From assembly GCF_030272615.1 (NCBI RefSeq), contig NC_081406.1, forward strand, positions 141,575,299-141,639,298: a DNA stretch of 64,000 nucleotides. The letters run 5' to 3'. Position 1 is the stretch's first letter. Each line of letters starts with the position of its first letter. A program made the position numbers and the translations under genes. The notes under the pieces were generated by a model, which was not told the DNA's origin, did no database searches, and saw only the letters and a program-made list of their open reading frames with translations. This document shows positions 11,176 through 22,128 of the stretch, one piece after another. Source of the stretch: Cryptomeria japonica (lineage: Eukaryota > Streptophyta > Pinopsida > Cupressales > Cupressaceae).

Positions 11176-12210
11176 TCATCCATTGTCTGTCCATTCCTCA
11201 TCAAAATCATCAGTAACTCCTTCATCAGCATAGTAACATGATTTGTCTCTATTCTTCTTCAATCTGTATCTCTGATATTTAGGGTTAGGCTTATATGTTC
11301 TTTTAGCTTCTTCTCTCAATATTGCATGTCTATTAGGACACCTAGATGCCATATGACCAATTTTATTGCAGTTAAAACATTTAAATGGTGTTTTACCTTC
11401 ATACTTACTTCCAACTGGAGCTTTAGGCATTTTCCTTGCGAATAGTACTTCAAGTTCTTCCAGTTCTTCATTTTCCTTTCTGATGTCTTCAAGTTCTTTT
11501 GCATAAAGTGCTTTCCAATCATATTTCTGAGATGATGATGATGATGTTGTAGATGATGATGATGCTTTGAAGGCTAAATTTGTCTTAATTGTAGCAACAG
11601 GACCAAATTCCTCAAGTTCAAAGGCTAAAAGTTTTCCAAGCAAAGTATCTCTAGATATTGATGTATTAGGCATTGTTCTCAATTCATTAATAGTAGTTAC
11701 TTTCATTTTGTATGCTAGTGGCAATGCTCTTAAAACTTTAGAAACAATTTCATCTTCACTTAAGGATCCTCTACAACATTGCATACCTAAAACAATTTCG
11801 TTAACTCTTTCCATAAAAGAAGAAATTATTTCATCTTCTTCCTTTTTCAGATTTTCATACCTGATCCGGAAGCATTCCAATTTTGCAACTTTGGCAGTGG
11901 TATCACCTTCATTCAATGTCTCCAATTTTTCCCAAATAGCTTTAGTAGTAGATCGATCTGATAATCCCATGATTTGTTGATCTGACAATGCGCTCAAAAG
12001 TACTTCTCTTGCTTTGCAATCATTCTCCTGATCTTTAGCCAAGTTTGGTGGATTAGGTTGACTATGTGTAGGACCAGCATAGTCATTCTTTGTAAGATCC
12101 CATATGTCTCTTCCAATACAATTCAAATGTGTCTCCATTCTGATCTTCCATATACCATAGTTAGTTTCATCAAGTTTCGGACTATCCTTCCTAAAATAGT
12201 TAGTTGCCAT
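11176..12210 (-). CDS. gag: Gag of B (intact, 344 codons)
   Basis: The only full-length undamaged gag in the window. It starts MATNYFRKDSPKLDETNYG, 58 bp inside the LTR-proximal leader. Residues about 25-200 form the UBN2-type copia capsid (WEKLETLNEGDTTAKVAKL, MERVNEIVLGM, LPLAYKMKV, LLGKLLAFELEEF). A serine run follows (about 217-226), then a charged helical stretch, and a complete CCHC knuckle CFNCNKIGHMASRCP (about 277-291). The C-terminal tail is acidic and ends DEEWTDNG. It would build the virus-like particle and bind RNA. The stop at 11176 replaces a W codon; in F the same place reads NGWVFVAI, so gag normally runs on into protease. Confidence 0.9.
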   Translation of the reverse strand: MATNYFRKDSPKLDETNYGIWKIRMETHLNCIGRDIWDLTKNDYAGPTHSQPNPPNLAKDQENDCKAREVLLSALSDQQIMGLSDRSTTKAIWEKLETLNEGDTTAKVAKLECFRIRYENLKKEEDEIISSFMERVNEIVLGMQCCRGSLSEDEIVSKVLRALPLAYKMKVTTINELRTMPNTSISRDTLLGKLLAFELEEFGPVATIKTNLAFKASSSSTTSSSSSQKYDWKALYAKELEDIRKENEELEELEVLFARKMPKAPVGSKYEGKTPFKCFNCNKIGHMASRCPNRHAILREEAKRTYKPNPKYQRYRLKKNRDKSCYYADEGVTDDFDEEWTDNG

Positions 12211-12253
12211 AGAATCTCCTCAAGCTGTTAAACTTCTGCAAAAAGAAGACTTA

Positions 12254-12265
12254 GCTCTGATACCA
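12254..12265 (-). other. Primer-binding site of B (initiator tRNA-Met)
   Basis: The reverse complement reads TGGTATCAGAGC, the canonical match to the 3' end of plant initiator tRNA-Met. It lies two bases inside the 5' LTR end. Confidence 0.93.
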
Positions 12266-12267
12266 AT

Positions 12268-13339
12268 TGTTAGGACTCGGAGGCAACTGAGAGGGGGGGT
12301 GAATCAATTGTCTATTAATTTCAACCCAAATATAACTTTATAAAACTTGATGCATAATATCGGTAAACCAAACTTAATGTTGTTTGATAGTTTAACAGTT
12401 AATAACAGTACCAGTAAAACTTAATGCATGAAACAAAAAGAGAAATAACATCCACAACACATAACACAGATATTTGTATGTGGAAACCTTGTAAGGGGAA
12501 AAACCACGGTGGGAAACCTTACCCACAATCAGATGATACTACTACATATAGTATGTGTGTACAAATGGGGTCTGCACATGCAGAAAGGCCAACTGCCTAG
12601 AGCTCACTGCTCAATCACAAAATGAGAGTCACACTGACTACAATTGGATGGTTAAATCCAATGATAATGTACTGCTCAAAATAGCATCTTTATATGCTGG
12701 ATTCAGTACCAGTTAAGCTTTGATTGTCTTCTTCAAACCTTCCTTGAATCTTCAAATGATGTCTTCATGAGTAGCTCTGCTTATATTCACATATACTGAA
12801 TATCACAACCTTATAATACCTTATTACATTCCTCTACATAATCTCACAAATTATATTTTACATAGATACCAAAACCTAAGACCAAATGTGTAGGTCGGCT
12901 CACTAAGAATATTATAATAATTACAAATGAATCAATATGTGATGCATCATGTTAGCTCAATGCATTTACAATAATAACCAATCAATAAATCATCTCCATA
13001 ACATGTCGTGCTGATCTGGAATAGATAACGCATGTCGGTCCATAACCTAGACCAATTTGTTGGTAACAGCAAATATGCCAGCTTGATTAGACCAATAAAC
13101 AAATCACCAAAATCAAGTGTCCAAACCATGTCTTTGACATAACCAAGTAATCCCCAAATGATAACAATTCATCCTCAGTTTTGGTGAACAATATAACCTG
13201 TCGGTGAACTAGATACTAGTGACTGTGCATTAGTCATTGAACTTGTCGGTGAAAATAACCAAAGATCTTGATAAAGATAAGTGTTGATAAGTGTTGACAT
13301 CAATGAAAAAACCAATGCAACACATCCATAATACCAACA
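12268..13339 (-). repeat. 5' LTR of B (1072 bp)
   Basis: Plus-strand start TGTTAGGACTCGG at 12268, end AATACCAACA at 13339. Same internal landmarks as the other B LTR, with scattered substitutions and small indels between the two. Confidence 0.93.
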
Positions 13340-13753
13340 CCAACTATTTTTCAAACTGAACTGACCATTGGAGAATTACAACTTACAAAAAAGTGCAAAA
13401 TTGTCATGACAACAAATTGACAATATGACAACTTTTGCATAATTCAACCAGCTTAGACTCCAGAGTATCATAGTCTCCCAAAATAATTACATTTGATTCT
13501 AAAACATCAAAAATGACTCAAATAGACTTATGGTCACTTGATCCCTCAATTTAGACCATTGTGACCCTTATTGACTCAATTTGCTCTACCAGACCCTAGA
13601 TGACAGTTTGAGCCAAACATGGACAAACGTGTCACACTCCTAGGACATTGAATTAAAAAAAAGACCCATAGGGTCTTATTACATTCCTTCTAAGATAATA
13701 TAAAATCATCTTGTTCTTGGTTCATGTCTTCATAGGTAGGTGTTCCTGCGCCA

Positions 13754-14141
13754 TACTCCCCAGGTGAAATTTATCTCAAGTCCTCTTAGAGACCAACTGC
13801 TGCAAATCACCACCCTGCTTTTTGATATCTTCCTCCAGCATCTAGGTAGCTTCTAAGTCAGGAAGGCCCTACCATTTAACTAAGTGCTCAAAATAGGTCT
13901 TGTGCCTTTTTTTCTTGGTTTTGCTTCTATCCAAAATGTACTCCATCTTTGGCAGCTCCTTAGGTGGTAAGTGCTTTATCCATTATTCACTTTTCTGAAT
14001 AGATTCACCTACACATTCTCCTGCAGTAGGACTCCTATACAATGTTAGATCAGACACATTAAATATAGGTGAAATAGCAATATCATCAGGGAGTTCAATT
14101 TTATAAGCATTAGGACCATATTTATGCAAACATTTACAAGG
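13754..14141 (-). pseudogene. Chromodomain end of C polyprotein
   Basis: The reverse complement of about 13935-13790 reads KRHKTYFEHLVKW, GLPDLEAT and MLEEDIKK, with stops where the tryptophans or neighbouring residues of a chromodomain would be (KWKG..EATWE pattern). Such a domain at the integrase C-terminus directs insertion to histone-marked heterochromatin and marks C as a chromovirus. A purine-rich CTGGGGAGTA precedes the LTR at 13753 and is the likely polypurine tract. Confidence 0.8.
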
Positions 14142-14896
14142 TCAAATCCTTCTCATCATCAACTTGCTATGGCTTCCCTTGGGCAACCTGTCCTTGCTAA
14201 GATGAACCATGACCATGTCACCCACTTGGTACTGCACATTTCTCCTTCTCTGATACACTCTTTCTTTAACCTTTTGATTGTTCTGTTGTAAGGTATCTTT
14301 GACTTGTTGGTGCACCTCTTTCATAGCCTCTGCAAATTCATCAGCATGTCCACTCCTCTTGTCCAACCCCTGGACATCTCTCAATTCAAAAACTCCTCTT
14401 GGATGACTACCATATACAATCTAAAAAGGACTCAGACCTCTACTCTTGTTTGTTGAATCATTATAGGCATACTCTACCTGAGCTATCACCACATCCCAAC
14501 TAATGTCATGATCCTTTATCAAACACCTAAGAATATTTCCCAATGACCTATTCACAACCTCAGTTTGGCCATCGGTTTGAGGGTGATAGGCTAAGCTAAA
14601 AGATGAATTTGTACCCAACCTTTTCCATAAGGTTATCCAAAAATTCCCTACAAACTTGTTTTCCCAATCAGATACTATACACAAAGGCAACCCATGGATT
14701 CTAACAATCTCTCTGAAAAATAATCCTACAATATAGCTAGCATCATTTATGGTTTTACAAGGAATAAAGTGAGCCATCTTACCGAACCTATCTACCACAA
14801 CAAACACACAATCATGACCTGTCTTTTTCTTGGTTAATCCCATCATAAAGTCCATACTCAAACTTTCCCATGGTCTACTTGGTATAGGCAAAGGTT
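14142..14896 (-). pseudogene. Integrase core of C
   Basis: 14891-14421 reads RPWESLSMDFMMGL, VVVDRFGKMAHFIPCK, LCIVSDWENKFVGNFW and YHPQTDGQTEVVNRSLG, the gypsy integrase core with both aspartates and the glutamate. A later part at 14384-14142 has the GPY-side sequence EVHQQVKDTLQQNNQKVKER and YQVGDMVMVHLSKDRLPKG. The N-terminal zinc-binding part is 11 kb away at 25959, because element E inserted between GLY and QPLPIPS. Confidence 0.92.
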
Positions 14897-14901
14897 GGTA
14901 C

Positions 14902-17140
14902 TATGAGGCCCTACCCTGACTCATCCTAGCATTTTAGTAATTTTCATGTTGAGACTATTATGGATGCTTTATTTTTATGCATTATGGATTTAGAACTTAT
15001 ATGATCCCATGATTTGGATAACATTGATGTATATTGATGCTTCATTTCGATGCATTATAGATATAGAACTCTATATGATAGGATAACTTTGAGATGATGT
15101 ATGTCATTATTGGATTTGCAAGACTTTATTATGATGATAGAAATAGGATGCATATCTTATGTATGGATCAAAATTATGAGGATTATGATAATTGCTTATG
15201 TGGATTTATTTGGATATATGATATATTGATTTGTTTAATGTCAATTGTATGCAGAGTGTTTGATGTGTATTCTTATTCATGTGTTGAATATTATATGAGA
15301 CTATTGGAAAATACTAATGTGTAATTGAGATGCGTAGGAAAATTATCCATGTGACCATGGAAACATTATGGAGAACCAAACCTAGACCTATGTACGTTCG
15401 TAAAACCAGGGGTTGTCTATTTGGAGAGACAACACCCTGTATGTATCATATTTTATTCGTGAAAGTAAATGTTACATGTGTGTTAAACTGTATTTATTAA
15501 TTTGTTTAAATCCAACAAGAGACAATTTCCATGTGTAATTATGTAATGTATTTTATTGTGTCACTTGACACATGTGTTGATTAGTGTCTTGATTTTGACT
15601 TGTCTCTTCGAGGGAGATTGTTTCAACCAAAGCTCTTTTCAAATATTTGAGTGTGGCCCCAAATTTGCCTTGGGTAGTGAGTCTTTGGAGTGGTCAACTC
15701 AGGTTTGACCCGTAGGTTAACTTCAAATGGGTTTCTAAGGGGTCAAATGGACTCCTAGGGTTAGTTTAAGGGTTTTTCCAAAGGTTCATAGGGTATACCT
15801 ATGGGTTAGGGGTATTTTTAAACATGTGACTACTCCCATGTGATTTTTTAGTCACCTCAAAAAGTGGTTTTCCCAAGATGAGCGAAAATTCAACTTAGAA
15901 GGTTCCTCCTAGGTTAGATAACCTTCCTTTCTGATGTCAATTTCTCTTCCCCGCCTTCTCTTACCTTTTCTCTTTATAGTTTTGGTAACCTGTAAGAGGT
16001 TGGGAAGACCAACCAATGGGAACTCTCACTCTATCCAAGAGGTTGGGAAGAGTGAGAGAGGCCTTCTTAGGCAAGGATTAGGGACTTGGAGAGTTAATCA
16101 CCCACTCTCCATCTTTGGAGATCTTGAAATTTTGAAAAGAATAGTTTTAGGATAGAATTTTGGCTAAGTGTTGGAGGAATGAATTGTGGAATTGGGTTGC
16201 TCTTCCTCAAACTAGTTCTAGCAAACCTTTGGGCAGATTGAAGGTCGGTTCATCTTCTTCCTTGCATGTTGAATATTTATGTTTAAAAGATTGCTTGTAT
16301 GTAAATGTTGTTTTCTTGTATTTCCTTTGTGAAAATCTTATGTGATCTTTCTTTTATTTTTATGCATTTTTCTTGTGATTTGGGAGTATCCAAGGCCTTC
16401 TACTCTTGGGAGAGTAGGATGGTCTAGGGGCTAGAAGGACTTTGACAACCTTAGAGTGAGAGGCTCTCATTATGAGAGTGATCTCAAGGGTTTGCTATGT
16501 GACCCTTACTGCATAGCCTTGTTTATGCATTCGGGGGTCATAAGGGGAGAAAGTATGGCATGTATGCCTTGGGGGGCATAAGGATGTGGGGTTAATAGAC
16601 TTATGTTGTATTTTTGGTTGCCATGAGATGGCTTGTGATCTACGATTCTTGTAGTCTCCTCAAGGTATTTGGTCCACTTCCACCCTTGTGAAACATCACT
16701 TTTTGTGATAAGTTTAGCCTTGGATGGGAAAGTGTTTGTTGAGTTTTGTTTCCCTTGCTTGTTTGTGTTTGTTTGAGAGTAACACATCTAGGGCTTGGTT
16801 CTCCAAGCTCGAGGGTGGCTTCTGGTAAGCCTAGGTTGGGAGGTGAGCTCTCCATGGTCATAACCTTAAGATTTGTATGCAGGTTGCTTGGAAAAGAAAA
16901 AAAAAAGAGGAAAGCTAGGAGTTGTTGATTTTATTTAAATTGCAGAAAAAGAATAGATGTAATATTATATTTTAGTTGCAGAAATGTAAATGAAAAGTTA
17001 CATGTTGTATTTATTTTGAAAAAGAAATGTATTCATTTTATTTAAGGTCCTCATTTAATAGGAATGAGAGACTAGTTGGGTATCTCACCCCTTTGTAAGG
17101 TTGACAATATTGTATTCTAAGTATTCTTTGGTTAAGTTGA
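14902..17140. other. Left part of E, no gene
   Basis: AT-rich. A direct repeat (GATGCTTxATTT..GATGCATTATxGATxTAGAACT) occurs at about 14963 and 15036. 15640-15850 is built of short related phrases around AGGGTT/GGTCAA. TCTCTTTATAG at about 15970 resembles a TATA box. Short ORFs here (15934-16345 and the reverse frames near 16506-16861) have no recognisable domain. Confidence 0.5.
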
Positions 17141-17148
17141 TATTGCAA

Positions 17149-17180
<32 letters not shown>

Positions 17181-17216
17181 ATGTATGTATGTATGTATGT
17201 ATGTATGTATGTATGT
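17149..17216. repeat. Compound microsatellite (AT)n(GT)n(ATGT)n
   Basis: About 19 bp of AT dinucleotides, then GT repeats, then about nine ATGT units, inside E. Confidence 0.95.
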
Positions 17217-18000
17217 TAAGTTTATATAGTATGAGTAAAATCTATTATTTTTATTTCTCAAAAGTTAAAGAAAGACATTATATCTCTTTGTGCTAAATTA
17301 ACTAGGAGAAATAGCCTAATGAAACTATGTTAATGATGTTGTCATTTATATTGAACCTATCATTTTTCCCTCTTAAATAATGCAGGAAATATAGATAGAT
17401 ATGTAAATTTATTTCAAAGAAAACCTAAATATTGTAAGCTAGAAATAACATTTAGTCCTAGTTATTTGGATTGTAAGAATAATAGTTTGCATTCCAAATG
17501 TACTTAAGTTATTTCTAGTCTATTTAAATGCTATTGTAAATTATTTAAATCTGTCATTTTATTCCTTACAAATATTGCAGAAAATAAATCTAGATGAATT
17601 AAACTAGCTCTAAAAACAATTATCTATATGATTCTTAAAATAGAGAGAAATACATTTATTTAAAATCTGTTAGATTAAATGTTCTGCTTTAATGTCTAAA
17701 AAAAAGATATGGATTTAGACATGAAAGAGAAATCTAGACATCCAAATAGTTGTTAAAAAAAAATAGGGTTAAGTTTAAATGCCATGTATTTTTAAATTCA
17801 ACTACGTATGCATACATATTAAAAAAGAGTTATACAAAAAAAAAGGAAATATCTAGCTATTTAAGTTGCTGGTTTATTTTTCTATTTTTGTCAGTCATTA
17901 TAATCCCTGTCTATATATTAAAAATATATATATATAGAACAATTATACCTCTAAAAATTATATATATAATGTTTTGTTTTTAAAAAAATATATATAAAAG
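17217..18000. other. AT-rich stretch of E, no gene
   Basis: Long A and T runs and TATATA blocks (17920-17995). No ORF with a recognisable domain. Confidence 0.6.
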
Positions 18001-18044
18001 AAAATTTAATAAACAAAAAAAATCGGGAGGGCATAAGCGTTGAA

Positions 18045-18250
18045 CCACTGTGTGTTAACACAGTGGATGGCTCATGGGCCAAGCCACTGTGTTTACACAT
18101 AGTGGACGACCTGGGTGGTGCCGCCACTCTGTGCAGACAAAGTGAACGGCCCGCGGCTGCCACTGTGCTTACAAACAGTGGACAGCGTCGGTTGCCACTG
18201 TGGGTGCACATAGTGGATGGCACCGTCGCCACTGCGTGTATGCACAGTGG
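18045..18250. repeat. Array of six 22-bp palindromes
   Basis: Imperfect inverted repeats of the form CCACTGTGNNTNNACACAGTGG at 18045-18066, 18084-18105, 18124-18145, 18160-18181, 18195-18216 and 18229-18250. Start-to-start spacing is 39, 40, 36, 35 and 34 bp. Linkers are 12-18 bp and GC-rich (for example ACGGCCCGCGGCTG). The block stands out in AT-rich DNA. Each arm pair could form a stem-loop or bind a dimeric protein. Confidence 0.9.
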
Positions 18251-18350
18251 CGTCTAGGGAGGGAGCTTGCATTGCAACATCCAAACTTTCATTCATCCTT
18301 CATCCCTTCGCTCGGCCGCTGCCATTGCCTCTCCTTCCCTGCATAACACA

Positions 18351-18585
18351 AAAATAAAACCCTAACCCGGTTCGAGTTAGGGTAGATAGGTAAGATGGTA
18401 AAACAAAAAAAATATTAGGTTGTAGTATATTTTATAACTTCTATTTCTTTTAGGGTTTTCATCCTGTTATTTTATTATTTATGTTTAGAAAATTTTTAAG
18501 GGGGGGGGAAACCCATTCAAATTTTGAACAGGGTATTCCCCATTATTTTGCTTAGGTTTTAAATGTTAGTTTTTTTTTAAGGGAT

Positions 18586-18619
<34 letters not shown>
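18351..18619. other. Right flank of palindrome array to the (AT)n tract, no gene
   Basis: Contains the 7-bp inverted repeat CCCTAAC..GTTAGGG around 18359-18382, a G run at 18500-18508, and an (AT)n tract at about 18590-18619 that received element F. Confidence 0.6.
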
Positions 18620-18624
<5 letters not shown>

Positions 18625-19685
18625 GTATTTTGGTACGGTTTTGTCATTGATGTCAACACCTACTGAAAACAAGCACTTTGGAGATCCAGCAACATTCACC
18701 GGCAAGCAAGTAACTATTGCACAGTTACTCGTATATTGTTCACTGGCAGGATATAATGTTCACCGGTAGCTGGAATGATATGGAAGACACTTGGTAATGT
18801 CGAAGACATCGTGTGGACACTTTGTTTTGAAGAATTAATCATTGGTATATTCATATTTGCATATTTGCTTCTACCAGCAAATAGGTCCAAGTTATCTAGA
18901 GTTACACAGACAGGTTTATCTTTTCCAAATCAGCATGGCATGCTATGGAGATGATTTATTATTGATGTAAATGCATTAAGCCGACATGTTTAATCGGTTA
19001 TTGCATCGGATATTATATTGTTTGTAAAAGATTTTATTGTAATATCTTGTAGAGTCGACCTACTAAAATTGGTCTTAGGGTATGGTATAAATGTAAGATC
19101 TTATTTGTAAGATCGAGTGTGGAATGCAAAAAAGAATTGAGTGAAGGTATATGCGAGATCAAGCAGAGTTATACATGAAAACATCATTTGAAGGTGAAGC
19201 TAGGTTTTTGTATAAGCATATCAGCATTACACCGGTACTGAATCCAGCATATGAAGATGCTATTTTGTGCAGTACATTCTTATTGGATTTAACCATCCAA
19301 CTGTAGTCAGAGTGACTCCCATTTTGTGATTGAGCAGTAAGCTCTATGTTGTTGGCCTTTCTGCATGTGCAGACCCCATTTATGTACACTTACTATCTGC
19401 AGTAGTATCATCCGATTGTGGGTAAGGTTTCCCACCATGGTTTTTCCCCTTACAGGGTTTCCACGTACAAATATTGTTGTTATGTGTTGTGGATTATGTG
19501 TTGTGGATGACTTTATGTTTGTGTTTCATGCATTAATCTTTACCGGTATAGCAATTTACTGTTAACACTGTCTATCGACATACTTAATTGATTTACCGGT
19601 ATTAAGCATTAATTGGTTTTTGGTTTGAATTTATTAGACAACTGATTCACCCCCCCCCCCTCTCAGTTGTCTCCGGGACCTAACA
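18620..19685 (+). repeat. 5' LTR of F (1066 bp)
   Basis: TGTTGGTATTTTGG to CGGGACCTAACA. Versus the 3' LTR it has a tandem 14-bp duplication of TATGTGTTGTGGAT (19481-19508) and an extra 7 bp (AGCATTA) near 19603; otherwise the two are almost the same. Confidence 0.95.
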
Positions 19686-19687
19686 AT

Positions 19688-19700
19688 TGGTACCAGAGCC
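19688..19700 (+). other. Primer-binding site of F
   Basis: TGGTACCAGAGCC, one base off the initiator tRNA-Met match TGGTATCAGAGCC, two bases after the LTR. Confidence 0.9.
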
Positions 19701-19741
19701 TAGTCCTCTTTTGTAGAAGTTTAACAACTTGAGGAGATCCA

Positions 19742-20812
19742 ATGTCTACAAATTATTTCAGGAAGGACAGTCCTAAACTTGATGGAACCAACTATGGGAT
19801 ATGGAAGATCAGAATGGAGACACATCTTAATTGCATTGGTAAAGACATCTAGGAAGTTACAAAAAATGGTTATACTGCTGCTATAGCTGGTCAGACTACT
19901 CCAACTACCTTAGCTAAAAATGAAGAGAATGATTGCAAAGCAAGAGAAGCACTTTTGAGCGCATTATCAGATCAACAAATCATGGGATTATCAGATAGGT
20001 CTACTGCTAAAGCTATTTGGGATCATTTGGAAACACTAAATGAAGGAGATTACACAGTTAAGATTGCAAAACTTGAAAGCTTCCGAGTCAGGTATGAACA
20101 TCTGAAAATGGAAGAAGATGAAAGGATTTCTGCTTTTATGGAAAGAGTAAATGAAATTGTTTTGGGTATTAAATGTTGTGGAGGAACTCTAAGTGAGGAT
20201 GAAATTATTTCAAAAATCTTAAGAGGTTTACCACCGGCATATAAAATGAAGGTTATTGCTATAAATGAGTTGAGAACAATGCCTAATACATTAGTAACTA
20301 GGGATACATTGATTGGAAAACTTTCAGCCTTTGAAATTGAGGAATTTGGTCCTGTTGCTACTATAAAAACTGATTTGGCCTTTAAAGCATCAACATCATC
20401 TGCTCCATCATTTGACAAATCAGACTGGAGAGCTTTTTATGAAAGAGAACTTGAAGAAACTAGGAAGGAGAATGAAGAGCTTTTAGAACATGAAGCACTA
20501 TTTGCAAGAAAAATGCCAAAAGGTCCAATAGGAAGTAAGTATGAAGGTAAAGCACCCTTTAAATGTTTTAACTGCAATAAGATTGGTCATATGGCTTCAA
20601 GATGCCCTGATAGACATGCTAGACTAAGAGAAGAAGCTAGAAGAACATACAAGCCTAATCCCGAATATCAGAGATACAGATTTAAGAAAAACAAAGACAA
20701 ATCTTGTTACATTGTTGATGAAGGTGTGACTGATGATTTTGATGAGGATCCAGTAGACAATGGATGGGTTTTTGTTGCTATAATAGAAGAGCACCTACTA
20801 CTCAACCAGTAG
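19742..20812 (+). pseudogene. gag: Gag of F
   Basis: Begins MSTNYFRKDSPKLDGTNYG at 19742, like B gag. A TGG to TAG stop at about 19850, in the codon that is W in B (DIW), truncates it after 36 residues. The same frame then reads uninterrupted from 19955 through the UBN2-type capsid (DHLETLNEGDYTVKIAKL, LPPAYKMKVIAINEL), a coiled charged segment and an intact CCHC knuckle CFNCNKIGHMASRCP near 20560. At 20770-20790 the frame is lost: gag continues to NGWVFVAI and then runs out at 20812, while pol resumes in another frame. In B the two share one frame, so this is a mutation and not programmed frameshifting. Confidence 0.92.
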
Positions 20813-22128
20813 AACAAGCCCTAGCAGCTAAAGTTGAAGCAAAGGATGAATGGATCATTGACTCAGGATGCTCACATCACATGACTGGAGACAAAGGTAA
20901 ATTCTTGAACTTTCAAGAATACAATGGAGGTTTAGTAAGATTTGGAGATGACAAAGCCTGTTCAATCAAAGGTAAGGGTTCAATATCTCTTGATGGTAAG
21001 CATAACACTGTCAATGTCTACTATGTTGAAGGATTAAAGCATAATCTTTTAAGTGTTGGTCAATTAGTTGAGAAGGAATTTCAGTTACAATTTAAAAATG
21101 GAAAATGCAAAATCATGAATAGAACTGGTTTGGAAATTGCAACCGGTAATCAAACTAGAGGCAATATCATTCATTTGAATAACAGTGAAAAGCCATGCTT
21201 GATTGCACATATAGATGAAAGTTGGTTATGGCATAAGAGACTATGTCATGTAAACTTTGATTGCATGGTAAAAATCAGTACTTCTAAGGCAGTTAGAGAT
21301 CTACCTAAGATTATGAAACCTCAGAATACAATTTGTAAGGAATGTCAATTTGGAAAACAAGTTAGAGCTAGTTTCAAAAGTATTCCAGAAAAATCCAATA
21401 ATGCTCTTGATTTAATTCACACTGATTTATGTGGTCCAGCTAGAACTAGAAGCTTACAAGGTGATAGATATTTCATGCTGATTATTGATGATTATTCTAG
21501 AATGTGTTGGGTTACTTTTCTCAGAGAGAAATCAGAAGCACTTGGAAAGTTCAAACTATTCAAAACAATGGTTGAAAATGAAACCGGTAAGAAAATCAAA
21601 TGTTTAAGATCAGATCAAGGAGGAGAATTCACATCTAAGGACTTTAATACATTCTATGAAATGAATGGAATTAGAAGACAGTTATCAGCACCTCAGACAC
21701 CACAGCAGAATGGAGTTGTTGAAAGGAAAAACAGAACTATCTTGGATGCAGCAAGAAGTATGTTATCAAAAGCAAATCTACCACATGTGTATTGGAGAGA
21801 GGCAGTTAGCACTGCTATCTATACATTCAACAAAGTTCACATCAAAGGTGAAACCGGTAAGACCCCTCATGAACTATGGTTTGGTAATACTCCTACTCTT
21901 ATGTATTTCAAAATTTTTGGAAGTAAATGTTATATTAGAAGAGATGAGTATGTTGGCAAATTTGATCCTAGAAGTGATGAAGGAATATTTCTTGGTTATT
22001 CATCTAAGAGCAAGGCATATAGATGTTTTAATAAGAGAATGCAAAAAATTATTGAGAGTACAAATGTAAAGATTGATGAACAATTCAGAGGAACTTCAAG
22101 GTATATAGACTCTAAACCGGCAACATAA
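20764..22128 (+). pseudogene. Protease and integrase of F (454-codon open stretch)
   Basis: It contains the copia protease site DSGCSHHMTGD (about 20860), GSISLDGKHNTVNVYYVEG, the HHCC zinc region HKRLCHVNF..CKEC (about 21230-21345) and the integrase core: HTDLCGP (21420), LIIDDYSRM, RSDQGGEFTSKDF (21610) and NGVVERKNRTI with the acidic E (21715). The tail is ELWFGNTPT..FLGYSSKSKAYRCFNKRM. All key residues are present. The open stretch ends at a TAA (22126-22128); the frame continues to the RT with another TAG at 22165-22167. It is the best preserved integrase in the window. Confidence 0.95.

Larger units (their letters stand above)
6622..13339 (-). mobile_element. Element B: Ty1/copia retrotransposon, full length
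   Basis: Minus-strand copia element of 6718 bp with two LTRs, primer-binding site, gag, pol and polypurine tract. The target duplication is CCAAT (6617-6621) and CCAAC (13340-13344), one mismatch. The empty site is visible in the 5' LTR of C near 38437. Same family as A; F is a related subfamily. Confidence 0.95.
5404..13753 (-). repeat. 3' LTR of C, split by element B
   Basis: The parts 5404-6621 and 13345-13753 align with 37215-38841. After subtracting B (6718 bp) and its 5-bp duplication the length is 1627 bp, identical to the other LTR. Small substitutions and short indels distinguish the two, so C is fairly old. Confidence 0.93.

Noticed and set aside
15934-16345. Two consecutive plus-strand ORFs as a small gene
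   Set aside because: No recognisable domain or homology by eye, no frame conservation to judge, and they lie in a non-coding LTR-like unit.
18045-18250. Palindrome array as a CRISPR
   Set aside because: Plant context, repeats are diverged, linkers are only 12-18 bp and GC-rich, and no cas genes exist.
18063-18296. Overlapping ORFs on both strands across the palindrome array
   Set aside because: They arise because the repeated units lack stops; composition is repeat-driven with no domain.
18355-18385. Possible tRNA B-box (GGTTCGAG) or telomere-like CCCTAA
   Set aside because: No cloverleaf can be built around it and CCCTAA occurs only once; it is just a short inverted repeat.
20764-20812. 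Programmed gag-pol frameshift in F
   Set aside because: B keeps gag and pol in one frame at the same place, so the overlap in F is a mutation.
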